From NCBI GenBank assembly GCA_021732525.1, contig JAKFUU010000006.1, positions 1-64,000 on the forward strand: a stretch of 64,000 nt of DNA, read 5' to 3'. The notes under the pieces are model-generated. The model was not told the origin of the DNA. It ran no database searches and worked only from the letters and a program-made list of their open reading frames with translations. Shown here one piece after another: positions 11,201 through 19,737 of this stretch (position 1 is its first letter; each line of letters opens with the position of its first letter). The translations under genes were made by a program, and so were the position numbers. The DNA is from Sphingomonadaceae bacterium. GTDB lineage: Bacteria; Pseudomonadota; Alphaproteobacteria; Sphingomonadales; Sphingomonadaceae.

Positions 11201-12444
11201 TGCCCTATGGCGCGCTGATCCATTTTGCCGAAGGTGATATGGTGAAGGCGGGCGAACGGATGGCCGAATGGGATCCCTTCACTTTGCCGCTGATCACCGA
11301 AAAACCGGGTGTGGTGAAATTTCAGGATTTGATCGACGGGCGCACGCTTGCCGAGCAAACCGACGAAGCCACCGGCATTTCGCAGCGCATCGTGACCGAA
11401 GACCGGGCGGTGGGCAAAGCCAAATCCGAAGATCTGCGCCCGCGTTTGACATTGCTCGACGGCGAAAGCGGCGAAGCGGCGAAATATATGCTGGGTATCG
11501 GCACGATGCTGTCGGTGGAGGATGGGCAAGAGGTTGCCGCCGGCGATGTCATCGCCCGTGTGACCCGCGAATCGGCAAAAACCCGCGATATTACCGGCGG
11601 CCTGCCGCGCGTTGCCGAGCTGTTTGAAGCGCGCAAGCCCAAGGATTGCGCGGTAATCGCCAAAATCGCCGGGCGGATCGAATTTGTTCGGGACTATAAA
11701 GCGAAACGCAAAATCGCGATCGTTCCAGAAGAAGGCGACCGCGTGGAATATCTGATCCCGAAAATCAAGGTGCTCGACGTGCAAGAGGGGGACTTTGTTC
11801 GCAAGGGCGATAACCTCATTTCCGGCTCGCCCGATCCGCATGATATTTTGGAGGTTATGGGCATCGAGGCGCTGGCCGAATATCTGGTGGCCGAAATTCA
11901 GGAGGTCTATCGTTTGCAAGGCGTGAAAATCAACGACAAGCATATCGAAACGATCGTCCGCCAAATGCTGCAAAAGGTGGAAATTACGGCGGGCGGCGAC
12001 ACGACTTTGCTGCCCGGCGAACAGATCGACCGCGAAGAGATGGAGGAATATAACGCCAAGCTGCCCAAAGGGGGCGAACCTGCCGTCGGCACGCCGGTCT
12101 TGCTGGGTATCACCAAGGCCAGCTTGCAAACCCGCAGCTTCATTTCTGCGGCTTCGTTCCAAGAAACCACCCGGGTGCTGACGCAGGCTTCGGTGGAGGG
12201 CAAAACCGACACATTGACCGGCTTGAAGGAAAATGTGATCGTCGGGCGGTTGATTCCGGCGGGAACCGGCGCAGCGATGGGCCGTATCCGCATCGCCGCC
12301 AACGCCCGCGATGCCGCGCTTCGCGCGAGCCATAGAAAGCTGCAAGATAGCATGATTGCGCAAGACGCTGCAAAGGCGGAGGCAAAGATTGCCGATGCCG
12401 GCGAAGCCATGGCGGATGCAGAAATGCCGGCGACCGCCGGATAG
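8233..12444 (+). CDS. rpoC: DNA-directed RNA polymerase subunit beta'
   Basis: 1403 aa, normal for the alphaproteobacterial beta' subunit. The N-terminal zinc ribbon is present (CLCGKYK at ~70-76 and CEKCGVE at ~85-91). The absolutely conserved magnesium-binding loop [10 protein letters not shown] is there, with Asp461, Asp463 and Asp465 as catalytic ligands. The second zinc site ([11 protein letters not shown], ~882-892) and the following [17 protein letters not shown] trigger-loop/bridge-helix region are intact, as is the C-terminal [10 protein letters not shown]-type segment (here [20 protein letters not shown]). The SD-like GGAAGGA lies upstream of the ATG. It is probably cotranscribed with rpoB. 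Confidence 0.99.
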   Translation: MNELSKFSNPVAKVETFDQIQIGIASPEKIRSWSFGEIKKPETINYRTFKPERDGLFCARIFGPVKDYECLCGKYKRMKYKGVVCEKCGVEVTVTKVRRERMGHIELAAPVAHIWFLKSLPSRIGLLLDMQLKLLERVLYFENYIVTEPGLTALEKFQLLTEDELLDAQDEYGEDAFTATIGAEAVKQMLMDLDLQQERDDLMTELAETKSTLKPKKIIKRLKVVESFIDSGNKPEWMILDVIPVIPPELRPLVPLDGGRFATSDLNDLYRRVINRNNRLKRLIELRAPDIIVRNEKRMLQESVDALFDNGRRGRTITGANKRPLKSLSDMLKGKQGRFRQNLLGKRVDYSGRSVIVTGPELKLHQCGLPKKMALELFKPFIYSRLDAKGLSMTLKQAKKWVEKERKEVWDILDEVIREHPVMLNRAPTLHRLGIQAFEPVLIEGKAIQLHPLVCSAFNADFDGDQMAVHVPLSLEAQLEARVLMMSTNNILSPANGKPIIVPSQDMILGLYYLSMDRVGEPGEGMLMSDIAEVHQALEIGAVTLHSKIIARVPQTGEDSVERMVRFETTPGRMLLGECLPKSHKVPFDVVNRLLTKKEVGDVIDQVYRHTGQKDTVLFADAIMTLGFRHAFKAGISFGKDDMIIPEEKEGMVADTKAVVADFEQQYQDGLITQQEKYNKVIDAWSGCGDRVAAAMMDKIKSAAIDENGRQAQPNSIYMMSHSGARGSPAQMKQLAGMRGLMAKPSGEIIETPIISNFKEGLTVLEYFNSTHGARKGLADTALKTANSGYLTRRLVDVSQDCTIVEEDCGTQRALEMRSIVQGGSTIASLAERVLGRTTAEDIVDADGKVMFPAGTLLDEPMVAAMEETGLQALKIRSPLVCESKVGVCGTCYGRDLARGTPVNIGEAVGVIAAQSIGEPGTQLTMRTFHIGGAATLNEQSNLEASSAGKIKYRDLPVIVDKRNRRLAMARSGEIIILDKEGRELEIHRLPYGALIHFAEGDMVKAGERMAEWDPFTLPLITEKPGVVKFQDLIDGRTLAEQTDEATGISQRIVTEDRAVGKAKSEDLRPRLTLLDGESGEAAKYMLGIGTMLSVEDGQEVAAGDVIARVTRESAKTRDITGGLPRVAELFEARKPKDCAVIAKIAGRIEFVRDYKAKRKIAIVPEEGDRVEYLIPKIKVLDVQEGDFVRKGDNLISGSPDPHDILEVMGIEALAEYLVAEIQEVYRLQGVKINDKHIETIVRQMLQKVEITAGGDTTLLPGEQIDREEMEEYNAKLPKGGEPAVGTPVLLGITKASLQTRSFISAASFQETTRVLTQASVEGKTDTLTGLKENVIVGRLIPAGTGAAMGRIRIAANARDAALRASHRKLQDSMIAQDAAKAEAKIADAGEAMADAEMPATAG

Positions 12445-12484
12445 GCGAGCCGCCCGCGACGCGCAATGGCATGAAAATTTGAGA

Positions 12485-12516
12485 GCATGATGCGGTTCAA
12501 TCCAACCGCATCATGC
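12485..12516. repeat. Perfect 13-bp inverted repeat 40 bases after rpoC
   Basis: GCATGATGCGGTT (12485-12497), a 6-base loop, then AACCGCATCATGC (12504-12516). No T-run follows, so it is either a Rho-assisting 3' end hairpin or a member of a palindromic repeat family. The rest of 12445-12643 shows no gene. Confidence 0.6.
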
Positions 12517-12643
12517 CCGCAAATCGGCCGGGTGGCTTCGACCAAAAGCCTTCTTGTTTCGATGAGGCTCAAGATTGCGGCTGGCTTTCGCGGTACCGCC
12601 GCTTATAATGGCCAAATTGCTTTTGGGGGGGCCGAGAAATAAA

Positions 12644-13942
12644 ATGTTGCAAGCGACAGGGTCATGGATCAAGCGGCATCCGATTTGGACGGGTTTGATT
12701 TTTTTGGGGATCGCCTTCCTGCTTTATGTGATCCTTGTTCCGGCCAAGCCGACCTATGAATATATTACCGAAACGGTGACGAAGGGCGATATTGTCCGCA
12801 AAGTTTCGGCCAGCGGCAAGTTGCGGGCGCTCAATACCATCAAGGTCGGCGCCGAAGTTTCGGGGCAGATCACGCAAGTTTATGTCGATTTCAACGCACC
12901 GGTCAAAAAGGGTCAGTTGCTGGCGGTAATCGATCCCACGCGGGTCAGCGCGCAATTTGAACAGGGTCAGGCACAGGTTGCGCTCGCGCAGGCGAATATG
13001 GCGCAAGCCGAGGCGAATGCCGCGCGGGCGCAGGCCGATTTGATACTGCAAGAACGCAATTTTGCGCGGCGCAAGGCAATCGCCGATCAAGGATTTGTTT
13101 CCAAAGCGGAATTGGATCAGGCCGAAACGCAGTTGATTGCCGCGCGCAACGCCGTCCGGGTCGGACAAACCCAAGTTTCGAGCAGTAAGGCGCAGATACA
13201 GCAAGCCAGCGCGCAGCTTTCGTCGTCGCGGCTGGATCTGAACCGAACGCGCATTTTTGCCCCGACAAGCGGGGTCGTCATCAACAGGCTGGTGGAACCC
13301 GGCACCACCGTAGCAGCCAATTTTCAGACACCCAATCTGTTTGAAATTGCCGCAGATATCACCAAAATGCAGGTCGAAGCATCGGTGGATGAGGCCGATA
13401 TCGGCCAAGTGAAACCGGGGCAAAAGGTGACCTTCACGGTTGACAGCTATCCTGGAGATATTTTTGCGGCCACCGTTCGTCAGGTGCGCCAGTCCCCGAT
13501 TGAAACGCAAAATGTGGTCAGCTATCTGGTGATTATCGATGTGGACAATGTTGGGGGCAAATTGCTCCCCGGAATGACCGCGAATGTGGAAATCATCACC
13601 GGCACCAAAAGCAATGTGCTGCGCGCTCCCTCACCAGCGTTGCGGTTTCGGCCGCGCACCGCTGATCTGCCGCAGGAGGCGAAAAGCGGCGGCGATAAGA
13701 AACCGGGTGGTGACAAGAAACCGGGCGGCGGCAAAGGCACGGCGAAAGTTTATATTGCGACAGCAAACCCATATAAGCCCAAAAGCCGGAAAGTAACAAT
13801 CGGCGTTGAAAGCGATGAATATACCGAGATATTGGGCGGCCTGAAGCCGGGTGAAAAGATTTTGCTGCGCAGCAAATCGCTGCTTCCCAAAACGGGCGGT
13901 GAGACGGATGACAGCGCGGACGGCGATGACGCCGCTTCTTGA
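12644..13942 (+). CDS. macA: Periplasmic adaptor (MFP/HlyD family), MacA-like
   Basis: Adaptor subunit that links an inner-membrane ABC exporter to an outer-membrane channel. One N-terminal membrane anchor lies at residues ~12-32 (HPIWTGLIFLGIAFLLYVIL). A biotinyl-lipoyl-like domain (GEVSG-type: VGAEVSGQITQVYVDFNAPVKKGQ) flanks a long Ala/Gln-rich alpha-helical hairpin (~100-195), followed by the beta-barrel domain with NRLVEPGTTVAANF and LLPGMTANVEI. A Lys/Pro/Gly linker (KKPGGDKKPGG) interrupts the distal part and is unusual. I chose the ATG at 12644 because it begins a normal N-terminus; an upstream in-frame ATG at 12575 would add an unlikely 23 residues. It overlaps the next gene by 17 bases. 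The substrate cannot be predicted. Confidence 0.9.
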   Translation: MLQATGSWIKRHPIWTGLIFLGIAFLLYVILVPAKPTYEYITETVTKGDIVRKVSASGKLRALNTIKVGAEVSGQITQVYVDFNAPVKKGQLLAVIDPTRVSAQFEQGQAQVALAQANMAQAEANAARAQADLILQERNFARRKAIADQGFVSKAELDQAETQLIAARNAVRVGQTQVSSSKAQIQQASAQLSSSRLDLNRTRIFAPTSGVVINRLVEPGTTVAANFQTPNLFEIAADITKMQVEASVDEADIGQVKPGQKVTFTVDSYPGDIFAATVRQVRQSPIETQNVVSYLVIIDVDNVGGKLLPGMTANVEIITGTKSNVLRAPSPALRFRPRTADLPQEAKSGGDKKPGGDKKPGGGKGTAKVYIATANPYKPKSRKVTIGVESDEYTEILGGLKPGEKILLRSKSLLPKTGGETDDSADGDDAAS

Positions 13943-14639
13943 GACTCAGGATCTGGTTAAGGATTTTGTGATCGGCGGTGAGGTTGTCCATGCCGTTAAC
14001 GGGGTTTCGCTATCGATCCAGCATGGCGAATTTGTCGCGATCATGGGCACCAGCGGATCGGGCAAATCGACCTTCATGAATATGATTGGTTGTTTGGATG
14101 TGCCAACCTCGGGCAGGTTGATGCTGGACGGCATCGACACCAAAAGGTTGACGGGAGACGAGCTTGCCGCGATCCGCAATCAAAAAATTGGATTTGTTTT
14201 TCAGCAATTTAATCTGCTCGCCCGAACCAGCGCGCTGGATAATGTCGCGGTTCCGCTCATTTATGCCGGCTTTTCGCTGGCCGAAAGACGGCGGCTGGCG
14301 CAGGCCAAACTGATCGAAATGGGGCTGGGAGACCGGCTGCAAAATAGCCCGGCCAAGCTTTCGGGTGGGCAGCAGCAGCGGGTGGCGATTGCCCGCGCGC
14401 TGGTCACCGGGCCGCTGATGCTGCTTGCGGATGAGCCAACCGGTGCGCTCGACACGCAGACATCGCTCGATATTATGAGCATTTTTCAAGGGCTGAATGA
14501 ACAGGGCATTACCGTGATTTTGGTAACGCATGAAAGCGACATTGCCGAATATGCCCAGCGCCGCGTGCTGTTTCGCGATGGCAAAATCATCGAGGACGCG
14601 CCGGTATCCAACCGCAAAGGGCGGATCAAAAATGGCTAA
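13926..14639 (+). CDS. ABC transporter ATP-binding protein, MacB N-domain/LolD-like
   Basis: 237-aa ATPase with all ABC motifs: Walker [11 protein letters not shown]-loop FVFQQFNLL, signature [15 protein letters not shown], Walker [13 protein letters not shown] (LMLLADEPT) and the H-loop VTHES. It is most similar to the MacB/LolD/FtsE group, which powers MacB-type permeases without moving substrate through the membrane. The start at 13926 ([10 protein letters not shown]) overlaps the adaptor gene by 17 bases, and its stop overlaps the permease start by 8 bases, so the three genes are translationally coupled. In E. coli the ATPase and permease are fused; here they are separate. Confidence 0.95.
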   Translation: MTPLLETQDLVKDFVIGGEVVHAVNGVSLSIQHGEFVAIMGTSGSGKSTFMNMIGCLDVPTSGRLMLDGIDTKRLTGDELAAIRNQKIGFVFQQFNLLARTSALDNVAVPLIYAGFSLAERRRLAQAKLIEMGLGDRLQNSPAKLSGGQQQRVAIARALVTGPLMLLADEPTGALDTQTSLDIMSIFQGLNEQGITVILVTHESDIAEYAQRRVLFRDGKIIEDAPVSNRKGRIKNG

Positions 14640-15885
14640 GATAGGGCAAAATATCGCGGGATGGGGGGTGAATGTTGCAATCGCCTTCACCGCGCTTGGC
14701 ACCAATTTGATGCGTTCGATTTTGACGACACTGGGCGTGATGATCGGGGTTTTTTCGGTCATATTGGCAGTGGCGGTGGGCGCGGGCGCGCAGGTTTCGG
14801 TAACGCAGCAGATCGCCACACTGGGTTCCAACATGGCGATTGTCGTGCCGCAGCCCGACGGCGGCGACGGGCCGCCAAGACCCACGGATCGCGGCCGTTT
14901 GACCGAACGCGACGGCAGGGCGATATTGCGCGAAGTGCCGGGGGTGAGCGCGGTGGCGCCGCAAATCCGGTCTTCGGTGCAGGTGACAACGCCGGGGCGC
15001 AGCGCTACCACGCAGACGGTGGGCGCGACCCCCGAGTTTGGAATTATTTCGAATGTCAGCGCGTCGGACGGCCGGTTTTTAACGCGCCGCGATGTGGGTT
15101 CCGCCGCGCGCGTCGCGGTTATCGGCACCACCGTCGCCGACAAATTGTTCGGCGATGACAGCCCCGTGGGACAGATAATGCGTATCAACCGCGTGCCCTT
15201 TACCGTGATCGGCATTCTGGAAAGCAAGGGCAGCAATCTGGGCAATGACAATGATGATCAAATTATCGTCCCGCTCACCACCGCGCGGCAACGTTTGGTC
15301 AGCGGCACCGTGACATTGGGCCCCGATGATGTCACGCTGCTGTTCGTCGGTTTTGAGGATGAGGAAAGCTTGGTCGCCGGGCAGAAGCAGATCAAAAGCC
15401 TGCTGCGCGGCCGTTACCGCGTGCCCAAGGGCAAAATCAACCCGTTTACCGTTCGGACCACGACCGAAATTGCCGAGGCAACGGGCCAAGTGACGCAAAT
15501 TTTTCAAGCCGTGCTGGTCGCCATCGCCTCCATTTCGTTGCTGGTGGGCGGCATTGGCATTATGAATATCATGTTGGTCAGCGTGACCGAGCGAACCCGC
15601 GAAATTGGCCTGCGGATGGCATTGGGGGCCAAAAGAAGCGATATTCGCAATCAATTTCTGGTCGAGGCGGCGGTGTTATGCGTGATTGGCGGCACGATCG
15701 GTCTGGTGTTGGCGGTGGCGGCGGCGAGCGCTTTTGCGGCCTATGCCAACTTTCCGGCACCGATTAGCGTTACCGTGGCAATCGGTGCGGTTCTATTTTC
15801 GGCGGTGATCGGCCTATTGTTTGGCGGCTATCCGGCCATTCGTGCCTCACGGCTATCGCCCATTGAGGCGCTGCGGAGCGAGTGA
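14632..15885 (+). CDS. ABC transporter permease, MacB-type (FtsX/MacB_PCD)
   Basis: 417 aa with the MacB layout: one N-terminal TM helix (MRSILTTLGVMIGVFSVILAVAVG), a large periplasmic domain (~55-285, MacB_PCD-like, with 'VSAVAPQIRSS' and 'VAVIGTTVADKLFG'), then three C-terminal TM helices. The conserved SLLVGGIGIMNIMLVSVTERTREIGLR segment, split around the coupling helix, and the terminal GGYPAIRASRLSPIEALR are diagnostic. Translation starts at 14632, overlapping the ATPase stop. With the adaptor it forms a complete tripartite exporter inner part; no outer-membrane TolC gene is adjacent. Likely role: export of a macrolide, peptide or lipid-like compound. Confidence 0.94.
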   Translation: MAKIGQNIAGWGVNVAIAFTALGTNLMRSILTTLGVMIGVFSVILAVAVGAGAQVSVTQQIATLGSNMAIVVPQPDGGDGPPRPTDRGRLTERDGRAILREVPGVSAVAPQIRSSVQVTTPGRSATTQTVGATPEFGIISNVSASDGRFLTRRDVGSAARVAVIGTTVADKLFGDDSPVGQIMRINRVPFTVIGILESKGSNLGNDNDDQIIVPLTTARQRLVSGTVTLGPDDVTLLFVGFEDEESLVAGQKQIKSLLRGRYRVPKGKINPFTVRTTTEIAEATGQVTQIFQAVLVAIASISLLVGGIGIMNIMLVSVTERTREIGLRMALGAKRSDIRNQFLVEAAVLCVIGGTIGLVLAVAAASAFAAYANFPAPISVTVAIGAVLFSAVIGLLFGGYPAIRASRLSPIEALRSE

Positions 15886-15931
15886 GGATTGGCGGCCCAT
15901 CCTAATGTGCCGATGATTATGCCGACAGGCG

Positions 15932-16246
15932 TCAAATATCTCGATTTTCTTCGGCCTCAATTTGCCGGCGATAATCCTCTACATCGGAACAGGCATCATC
16001 ATTACCCTTTTCGCACGCCGCCGCGGCTTTGTTCAAGCGCCGCGCCAATTGGCCAAGGCGGCGTTCTTTTATCCGCAGCGCCCGCCCGCGATTTTCATCC
16101 GCTTCGGATTGGCTGGTGGTTAAGACATCCGCTGTTTTGGACGCCGCTTTGATCGGTGCCGTCACTACATTCTTTACGGTCGAGACACAGCCCAATGACA
16201 GCAGACAAGCCGCAATCACAAGCGAGAAATTGGATATTGATCGCAC
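15932..16246 (-). CDS. Small lipoprotein, 104 aa
   Basis: The GTG at 16246 is the best start: AGGAGA lies 6 bases upstream, and it gives a classical lipoprotein signal, RSISNFSLVIAACLLSLGC, with lipobox LSLGC at residues ~18-22. The mature part starts VSTVKNVVTAPIKAASKTADVLTTSQSEADENRGR and then has a charged helical region with two further Cys (AAACEKGNDDACSD), which could form a disulfide, and ends in a Glu/Arg-rich stretch. Longer versions starting upstream would read through a palindrome and are rejected. Function unknown; probably an envelope lipoprotein. A perfect inner palindrome lies just upstream of its ribosome-binding site. Confidence 0.75.
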   Translation of the reverse strand: MRSISNFSLVIAACLLSLGCVSTVKNVVTAPIKAASKTADVLTTSQSEADENRGRALRIKERRLGQLARRLNKAAAACEKGNDDACSDVEDYRRQIEAEENRDI

Positions 16247-16260
16247 CGATTTTCTCCTAT

Positions 16261-16360
16261 CTAGACCCGGTTCGTTTTTGATTGAATCAAAAACCCGGTC
16301 TAGTTTTCCTGTTTTCCGCGATTTCCGAGTCGTTCGGTGTTGCCACCTCACTCGAAATCG
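16261..16360. repeat. Two palindromes upstream of the lipoprotein gene
   Basis: The first has CTAGACC (16261-16267) and GGTCTAG (16297-16303) flanking TTTTTGATT and AATCAAAAA around a single base. The second has CGATTTCCGAGT (16319-16330) and ACTCGAAATCG (16350-16360). Together they cover most of the leader of the minus-strand lipoprotein gene. They are either a cis-regulatory hairpin pair or sphingomonad-type REP sequences. The stretch 16247-16581 otherwise holds only this and the repeat at 16462; no gene is seen. Confidence 0.5.
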
Positions 16361-16461
16361 CTCTAGCGCCGTTCGGCAATCTCGCATCCTTTTAGAGCAG
16401 GGTGTGGTTAAATCAAATAGTATCAAAATCTAGAGTTTGATGACGTTAGGTTGGTGAACAG

Positions 16462-16544
16462 CGTCATTGCGAGCGAAGCGCGGCAATCCAGTGTCACCGG
16501 CATACAGCCTGGATGGCTTCGTCGCTTCGCTCCTCGCAATGACG
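16462..16544. repeat. Palindromic intergenic repeat (GTCATTGCGAGCGAAGCG family)
   Basis: CGTCATTGCGAG (16462-16473) and CTCGCAATGACG (16533-16544) form a 12-bp perfect terminal inverted repeat, with GCGAAGCG and CGCTTCGC further in. The internal arms carry GGCAATCCAG and CTGGATGGCTT. Repeats of this sequence type occur in many bacterial genomes as non-coding elements; a decayed copy lies at 52678-52757. Confidence 0.7.
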
Positions 16545-16581
16545 GATCAGGCATATGTCATCGCCCTCTAGCGAAGAATTT

Positions 16582-17187
16582 TCATCCCCAAATGGCTTTC
16601 AACCGCGCATCGCGCCCACAGCCGTAGCGATATTGGCTATAGCGAAAGGGATTTACCTTATAATAATCCTGATGATAATCTTCTGCGGGATAAAATGGCG
16701 GCCGGGTGATGATTTTTGTGGCGAGTTTGCGCTTAAAATGTCTTTCCAAATGCTTTTTTGATGCATTGGCGGCGATTATCTCGGATTTTGTGCGGGGGAA
16801 AATCGCGCTGAGATAGCTGCTGCCCTTGTCGCAAAATTGCCCGGCCGCATCGAAGGGATCAACATTTTTCCAAAAGGCAGCCAGCAATTTGGAGTAGCGC
16901 AATTTTGCCGGATCATAGGTTACCAAAACCGCTTCATAATGGCCGGTTTCGGTGTAGCTGACCTGTTCATAATTTGCGGTCGCCGCGCTGCCGCCGGTAT
17001 AGCCCGAAACCACGCTGATCACGCCGGGGAGCTTTTCCAAGTCGGCCTCGGCGCACCAGAAACAGCCCATGGCAAAAATGGCGGTGGCTTGCCGGGGTTT
17101 TTTCGCCGCCGCCGCGCTCGCATGCGACGCGGTTATACTGGCCAGCAGCGCAAGAATCAGACCTATCAACCAACTGCGTTTCAACAT
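16582..17187 (-). CDS. msrA: Peptide-methionine (S)-S-oxide reductase, exported
   Basis: MsrA reduces the S-epimer of methionine sulfoxide in proteins. The 201-aa protein carries the catalytic motif GCFWCAEADLEKLPGV, with Cys42 as nucleophile. It has the family segments TGHYEAVLVTYDP, FWKNVDPFDAAGQFCDKGSSY and the C-terminal PFYPAEDYHQDYYKVNP. The N-terminus (MLKRSWLIGLILALLASITASHASA) is a Sec signal peptide, so the enzyme works in the periplasm, whereas most MsrA are cytosolic. The ATG has AGAGGA as SD at 7 bases. A Tat-exported MsrB lies at 43743-44246, giving a periplasmic pair for both epimers although the two are unlinked. Confidence 0.95.
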   Translation of the reverse strand: MLKRSWLIGLILALLASITASHASAAAAKKPRQATAIFAMGCFWCAEADLEKLPGVISVVSGYTGGSAATANYEQVSYTETGHYEAVLVTYDPAKLRYSKLLAAFWKNVDPFDAAGQFCDKGSSYLSAIFPRTKSEIIAANASKKHLERHFKRKLATKIITRPPFYPAEDYHQDYYKVNPFRYSQYRYGCGRDARLKAIWG

Positions 17188-17378
17188 ATCATTCCTCTAA
17201 AAATCAACCACACGGCCTTATTCGCGATGGATCTGGCTTGGTTACCACGCCGCTGCATTATGGCGAAGTGACTTTACAGCATTTTGCGCTAAGATCCTGG
17301 TTATCATAGAATTTTTTGACAAAAGCGGTTTCCACTCTTGTCATCACGCCCTGGTTGCGGCGGCAAAGCTTATTTTTC

Positions 17379-17431
17379 CTGTAAAGAGTGTTTGACAAGT
17401 AATCATGTCATCTGTAAAGAGCTCTTTACAG
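17379..17431 (+). promoter_or_regulatory. Promoter with perfect 20-bp palindromic operator, XRE gene
   Basis: CTGTAAAGAG followed directly by its reverse complement CTCTTTACAG forms a perfect palindrome at 17412-17431. The same half-site CTGTAAAGAG occurs at 17379-17388, exactly 33 bases upstream (three helical turns). Between them is TTGACA (17392-17397) with TAAAGA 17 bases on, inside the palindrome. The layout is that of an autorepressed HTH regulator. Confidence 0.7.
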
Positions 17432-17448
17432 GTGAGGATATCGAAGCT

Positions 17449-17658
17449 TTGGAAAATAGGGTTAAATATCACCGGGAGATCTTGGGCTGGAGCCAAGGCG
17501 AATTGGCGAAGCGTCTTGGGGTGTCGCGGCAGACGATCAATGCGGTGGAAACAGATAAATATGATCCCAGCCTGCCGCTCGCGCTTCGCATGTCCGGCTT
17601 GTTCGGCGTCGAGGTGCGCGAATTGTTTATCGATCATTGGAATGCAGGAGACGGATAA
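17449..17658 (+). CDS. XRE-family transcriptional regulator, 69 aa
   Basis: Compact one-domain helix-turn-helix protein: WSQGELAKRLGVSRQTINAVET is the HTH (~14-35), followed by KYDPSLPLALRMSGLFGVEVRELF, the pattern of the short YgzD/YozG-like XRE group. I start it at TTG 17449 (giving MENRVKYHREILG); the SD GGTGAGG lies 12 bases upstream. Reading further upstream would run through the operator palindrome and gives Cys-rich sequence not seen in the family. The stop (TAA) shares its last base with the ATG of the next gene, so the regulator and membrane protein are one operon. It likely represses its own promoter through the palindrome at 17412. Confidence 0.85.
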   Translation: MENRVKYHREILGWSQGELAKRLGVSRQTINAVETDKYDPSLPLALRMSGLFGVEVRELFIDHWNAGDG

Positions 17659-18299
17659 TGGCTGAGGCCGGTACGAAAAAACAAAAACTGGCTAAAGCTG
17701 CGTTGCAAGGCGTCTTCGGCGGAATTGTGGGTTATGCCAGTGCGCGTTTCTTTCTGGGTGAATTGGAGCTGGAAAAGATCGGCATCGATGCGATGTTGTT
17801 GGTCAGCGTTGGTCTGATTTACGCAATTATAGGAATATTTATTGGCGCGGGCTTGCTGGCACCAAAGCTTGTTGGGGCAAGGCTGCTCAACGTTGAAGAT
17901 GCCGAAGAATTGAACGAACAAAGGCGGATATTAACAGGATCGTCCATTTCTATGGTTGCCATCGGCGGCGCGCTCATCATGCTGGTGATATCGGGGCCGG
18001 GGGGTTATTTGCCGCCCGTTGCCGGGTTTGCCGCTATCGTGGCCAGCGTTGCTGTCGCTTTGATTATCACGCTGCGCGATTGGAAATATTATGACGAATT
18101 GACGCTGCGCGTCACGCTGGAGGCGAGTTATCTGGCTTTTGCGGTATTTTGCTTGGTCATTTGGCTATGGTGTTCGGGGGCATGGGTGGGCTGGATAGCC
18201 GCGCCAGGTCCACTGGCGATAATGGCGCTGATCAGCGGGCTATATTTGCTGGCAATTTTCATCGTCGCCGGAAAACGCGGTATGATGACGCCGCGATAG
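17658..18299 (+). CDS. Integral membrane protein, 213 aa, coupled to XRE regulator
   Basis: About six hydrophobic segments are visible (for example MLLVSVGLIYAIIGIFIGAG, MVAIGGALIMLVISG, AGFAAIVASVAVALIIT, YLAFAVFCLVIWLW, LAIMALISGLYLLAIFIVAG). A soluble loop NVEDAEELNEQRRIL separates the second and third. The GAGG-type SD (GGAGACGG) precedes the ATG at 17658, which overlaps the regulator stop by one base. In several proteobacteria this kind of small XRE gene is paired with such a multi-TM partner of unknown function. I do not recognise a transport or enzyme motif. Confidence 0.8.
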   Translation: MAEAGTKKQKLAKAALQGVFGGIVGYASARFFLGELELEKIGIDAMLLVSVGLIYAIIGIFIGAGLLAPKLVGARLLNVEDAEELNEQRRILTGSSISMVAIGGALIMLVISGPGGYLPPVAGFAAIVASVAVALIITLRDWKYYDELTLRVTLEASYLAFAVFCLVIWLWCSGAWVGWIAAPGPLAIMALISGLYLLAIFIVAGKRGMMTPR

Positions 18300-18332
18300 C
18301 GTTTTTGGTGAAGGAGCAGGGCAAGCGCGAGA

Positions 18333-18734
18333 TCAAACCGGGGCGAAGAAATAAGCTTGCAAATCCTTTGCAATGCGTGCGGGGCGCAGCGTATCGGCAT
18401 CGATGCAGCACCAGCTACTTCGCACCTCAGCCAGCACTTCTTCGCCGCGTTGGATAATCGTTTCATAGAAACTGCGCGCGCCTTGCACTTTTTCCAGCAC
18501 AACCGTCGCGATCACGTCATCGTCGAGGAAAGCGGGTTTGCGGTAAGTAATTTCATGTTTGAGCGCGACCCAAAGATATTTCGCTGCGGCTTCGGGCGGG
18601 GCCAGCTTGTTCCAATGCGCCAACACCGCGTCCTGCACCCAGGATAAATAGCGTGCGTTATTCACATGACCCATGAAATCAATGTCGTCGGCGTGGATAC
18701 CGATGAGGTGCTGATGAGGAATGCTGTTGGTCAT
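18333..18734 (-). CDS. Acyl-CoA thioesterase, 4HBT (hot-dog) family
   Basis: 133 aa, matching the single hot-dog domain size of YbgC/FadM-like thioesterases that hydrolyse acyl-CoA. The signature IHADDIDFMGHVNNARYLSWVQDA contains the Asp of the active site in the HVNNARY context (D..GHVNN). The body includes HEITYRKPAFLDDDVIATVVLEKV and a C-terminal SSWCCIDADTLRPARIAKDL. The ATG at 18734 has AGGA six bases upstream. It stands alone, convergent with the membrane-protein gene. Substrate chain length cannot be predicted. Confidence 0.9.
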   Translation of the reverse strand: MTNSIPHQHLIGIHADDIDFMGHVNNARYLSWVQDAVLAHWNKLAPPEAAAKYLWVALKHEITYRKPAFLDDDVIATVVLEKVQGARSFYETIIQRGEEVLAEVRSSWCCIDADTLRPARIAKDLQAYFFAPV

Positions 18735-18878
18735 GTAAATCCTAGATGACTATTTTATGAAAGCTTACAAGGATATTAAGGCGGAATGATGAAATTTTGC
18801 CATGGCGCGCTTATCCGCGTTGCAGCTTCCTCTTGCTGTCTTTGATGCAATCGCCTATCAACCGGTCAAATTTATGCT

Positions 18879-18906
18879 GGCCGCTCCGGTAAGGGGCGGC
18901 CCTTTT
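18879..18906 (+). terminator. Terminator-like hairpin in the leader of trcR
   Basis: GGCCGCTCC (18879-18887), loop GGTAA, then GGGGCGGCC (18893-18901) gives a 9-bp stem with one G-U pair, followed by CTTTTC. It lies only 17 bases before the trcR ATG, immediately 5' of the SD (GGAGAAAG). It may be an attenuator or the end of an upstream short transcript. Confidence 0.5.
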
Positions 18907-18922
18907 CATTGGAGAAAGCCAG

Positions 18923-19636
18923 ATGGCTAGTGATAAACCCACCCCGTTGATGCCGCATGCGACGGCGGCCTGGCTGGTTGACAATACCGGACTTGCCTTC
19001 ACCCAAATTGCCGAATTTTGCGGCATTCATATCCTTGAAGTGCAGGCGATGGCCGATGATATGACGGGCAGCAAATATACCGGGCGCGATCCCGTTCATG
19101 CCGGAGAATTGGCGATGAGCGAGATTGAAAAAGGGCAGGCCGATCCCGATTATGCACTGGTAATGAGCAAAGGGCCGGAGCAGGTGCGCCGCACCAAAGG
19201 TCCGCGCTATACGCCGGTATCGAAACGTCAGGATAAGCCCGATGGTATCGCCTGGTTACTGCGCAATCACCCCGAAATTTCGGATGGCGCGATTTGCAAA
19301 TTAATCGGCACAACGCGCCATACGATTGCCGCGATCCGCGACCGCACGCATTGGAATATTTCGGAAATTCAATCGAAAGATCCGGTAACGCTCGGGCTAT
19401 GTTCGCAGCGCGAATTGGACGGTTTGGTTGCCAAAGCGGCGAAGAAAGCGGGCATCGAAAATGTCGTGGTGGAAGATGGCCGTTTGGGCAGCGACCGCGC
19501 GGCCTTGCTCGAAGAGCTGCGGGCCGAGCGCGACGATGCCGTCCGCAAGGCCGACGCATTGCTGAACGGCGAAGTTGAACCTGCTGCCAAGGAAGAGTTG
19601 ACGGCCGATACATTGTTCAAAAAATCACAAGGTTGA
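18923..19636 (+). CDS. trcR: Cell-cycle transcriptional regulator TrcR (DUF1013)
   Basis: Alphaproteobacteria-specific regulator that associates with RNA polymerase and influences cell-cycle gene expression in Caulobacter. The 237-aa protein shows the family features: the N-terminal PLMPHATAAWLVDNTGLAFTQIAEFCGIHILEVQAMADD region, a central basic segment (KRQDKPDGIAWLLRNHPEISDGAICKLIGTTRHTIAAIRDRTHWN) with an HTH-like part, and an acidic/helical C-terminus (LLEELRAERDDAVRKADALL). The SD GGAGAAAG precedes the ATG. Monocistronic, with a hairpin in the leader that could regulate it. Confidence 0.9.
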   Translation: MASDKPTPLMPHATAAWLVDNTGLAFTQIAEFCGIHILEVQAMADDMTGSKYTGRDPVHAGELAMSEIEKGQADPDYALVMSKGPEQVRRTKGPRYTPVSKRQDKPDGIAWLLRNHPEISDGAICKLIGTTRHTIAAIRDRTHWNISEIQSKDPVTLGLCSQRELDGLVAKAAKKAGIENVVVEDGRLGSDRAALLEELRAERDDAVRKADALLNGEVEPAAKEELTADTLFKKSQG

Positions 19637-19685
19637 TGGCGGCGCAGCGGACGCCGCGTCGCTTAGTTTCGGCACCGCGCGGTCA

Positions 19686-19733
19686 TGACGTTACGTCACT
19701 ATTGCTCTGAACCTCGCTTTGCGGCAAGCGAGG
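19686..19733 (+). promoter_or_regulatory. Palindrome and SD-sequestering hairpin before the MBL gene
   Basis: TGACGT-T-ACGTCA (19686-19698) is a perfect dyad. Downstream, CCTCGCTT (19712-19719) pairs with AAGCGAGG (19726-19733), an 8-bp stem whose right arm contains most of the SD GAGGGG of the ATG at 19738. The structure could block ribosome access until opened. Confidence 0.5.
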
Positions 19734-19737
19734 GGAT

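Noticed and set aside
11068-12363. Long antisense frame in rpoC
   Set aside because: Shadow of rpoC.
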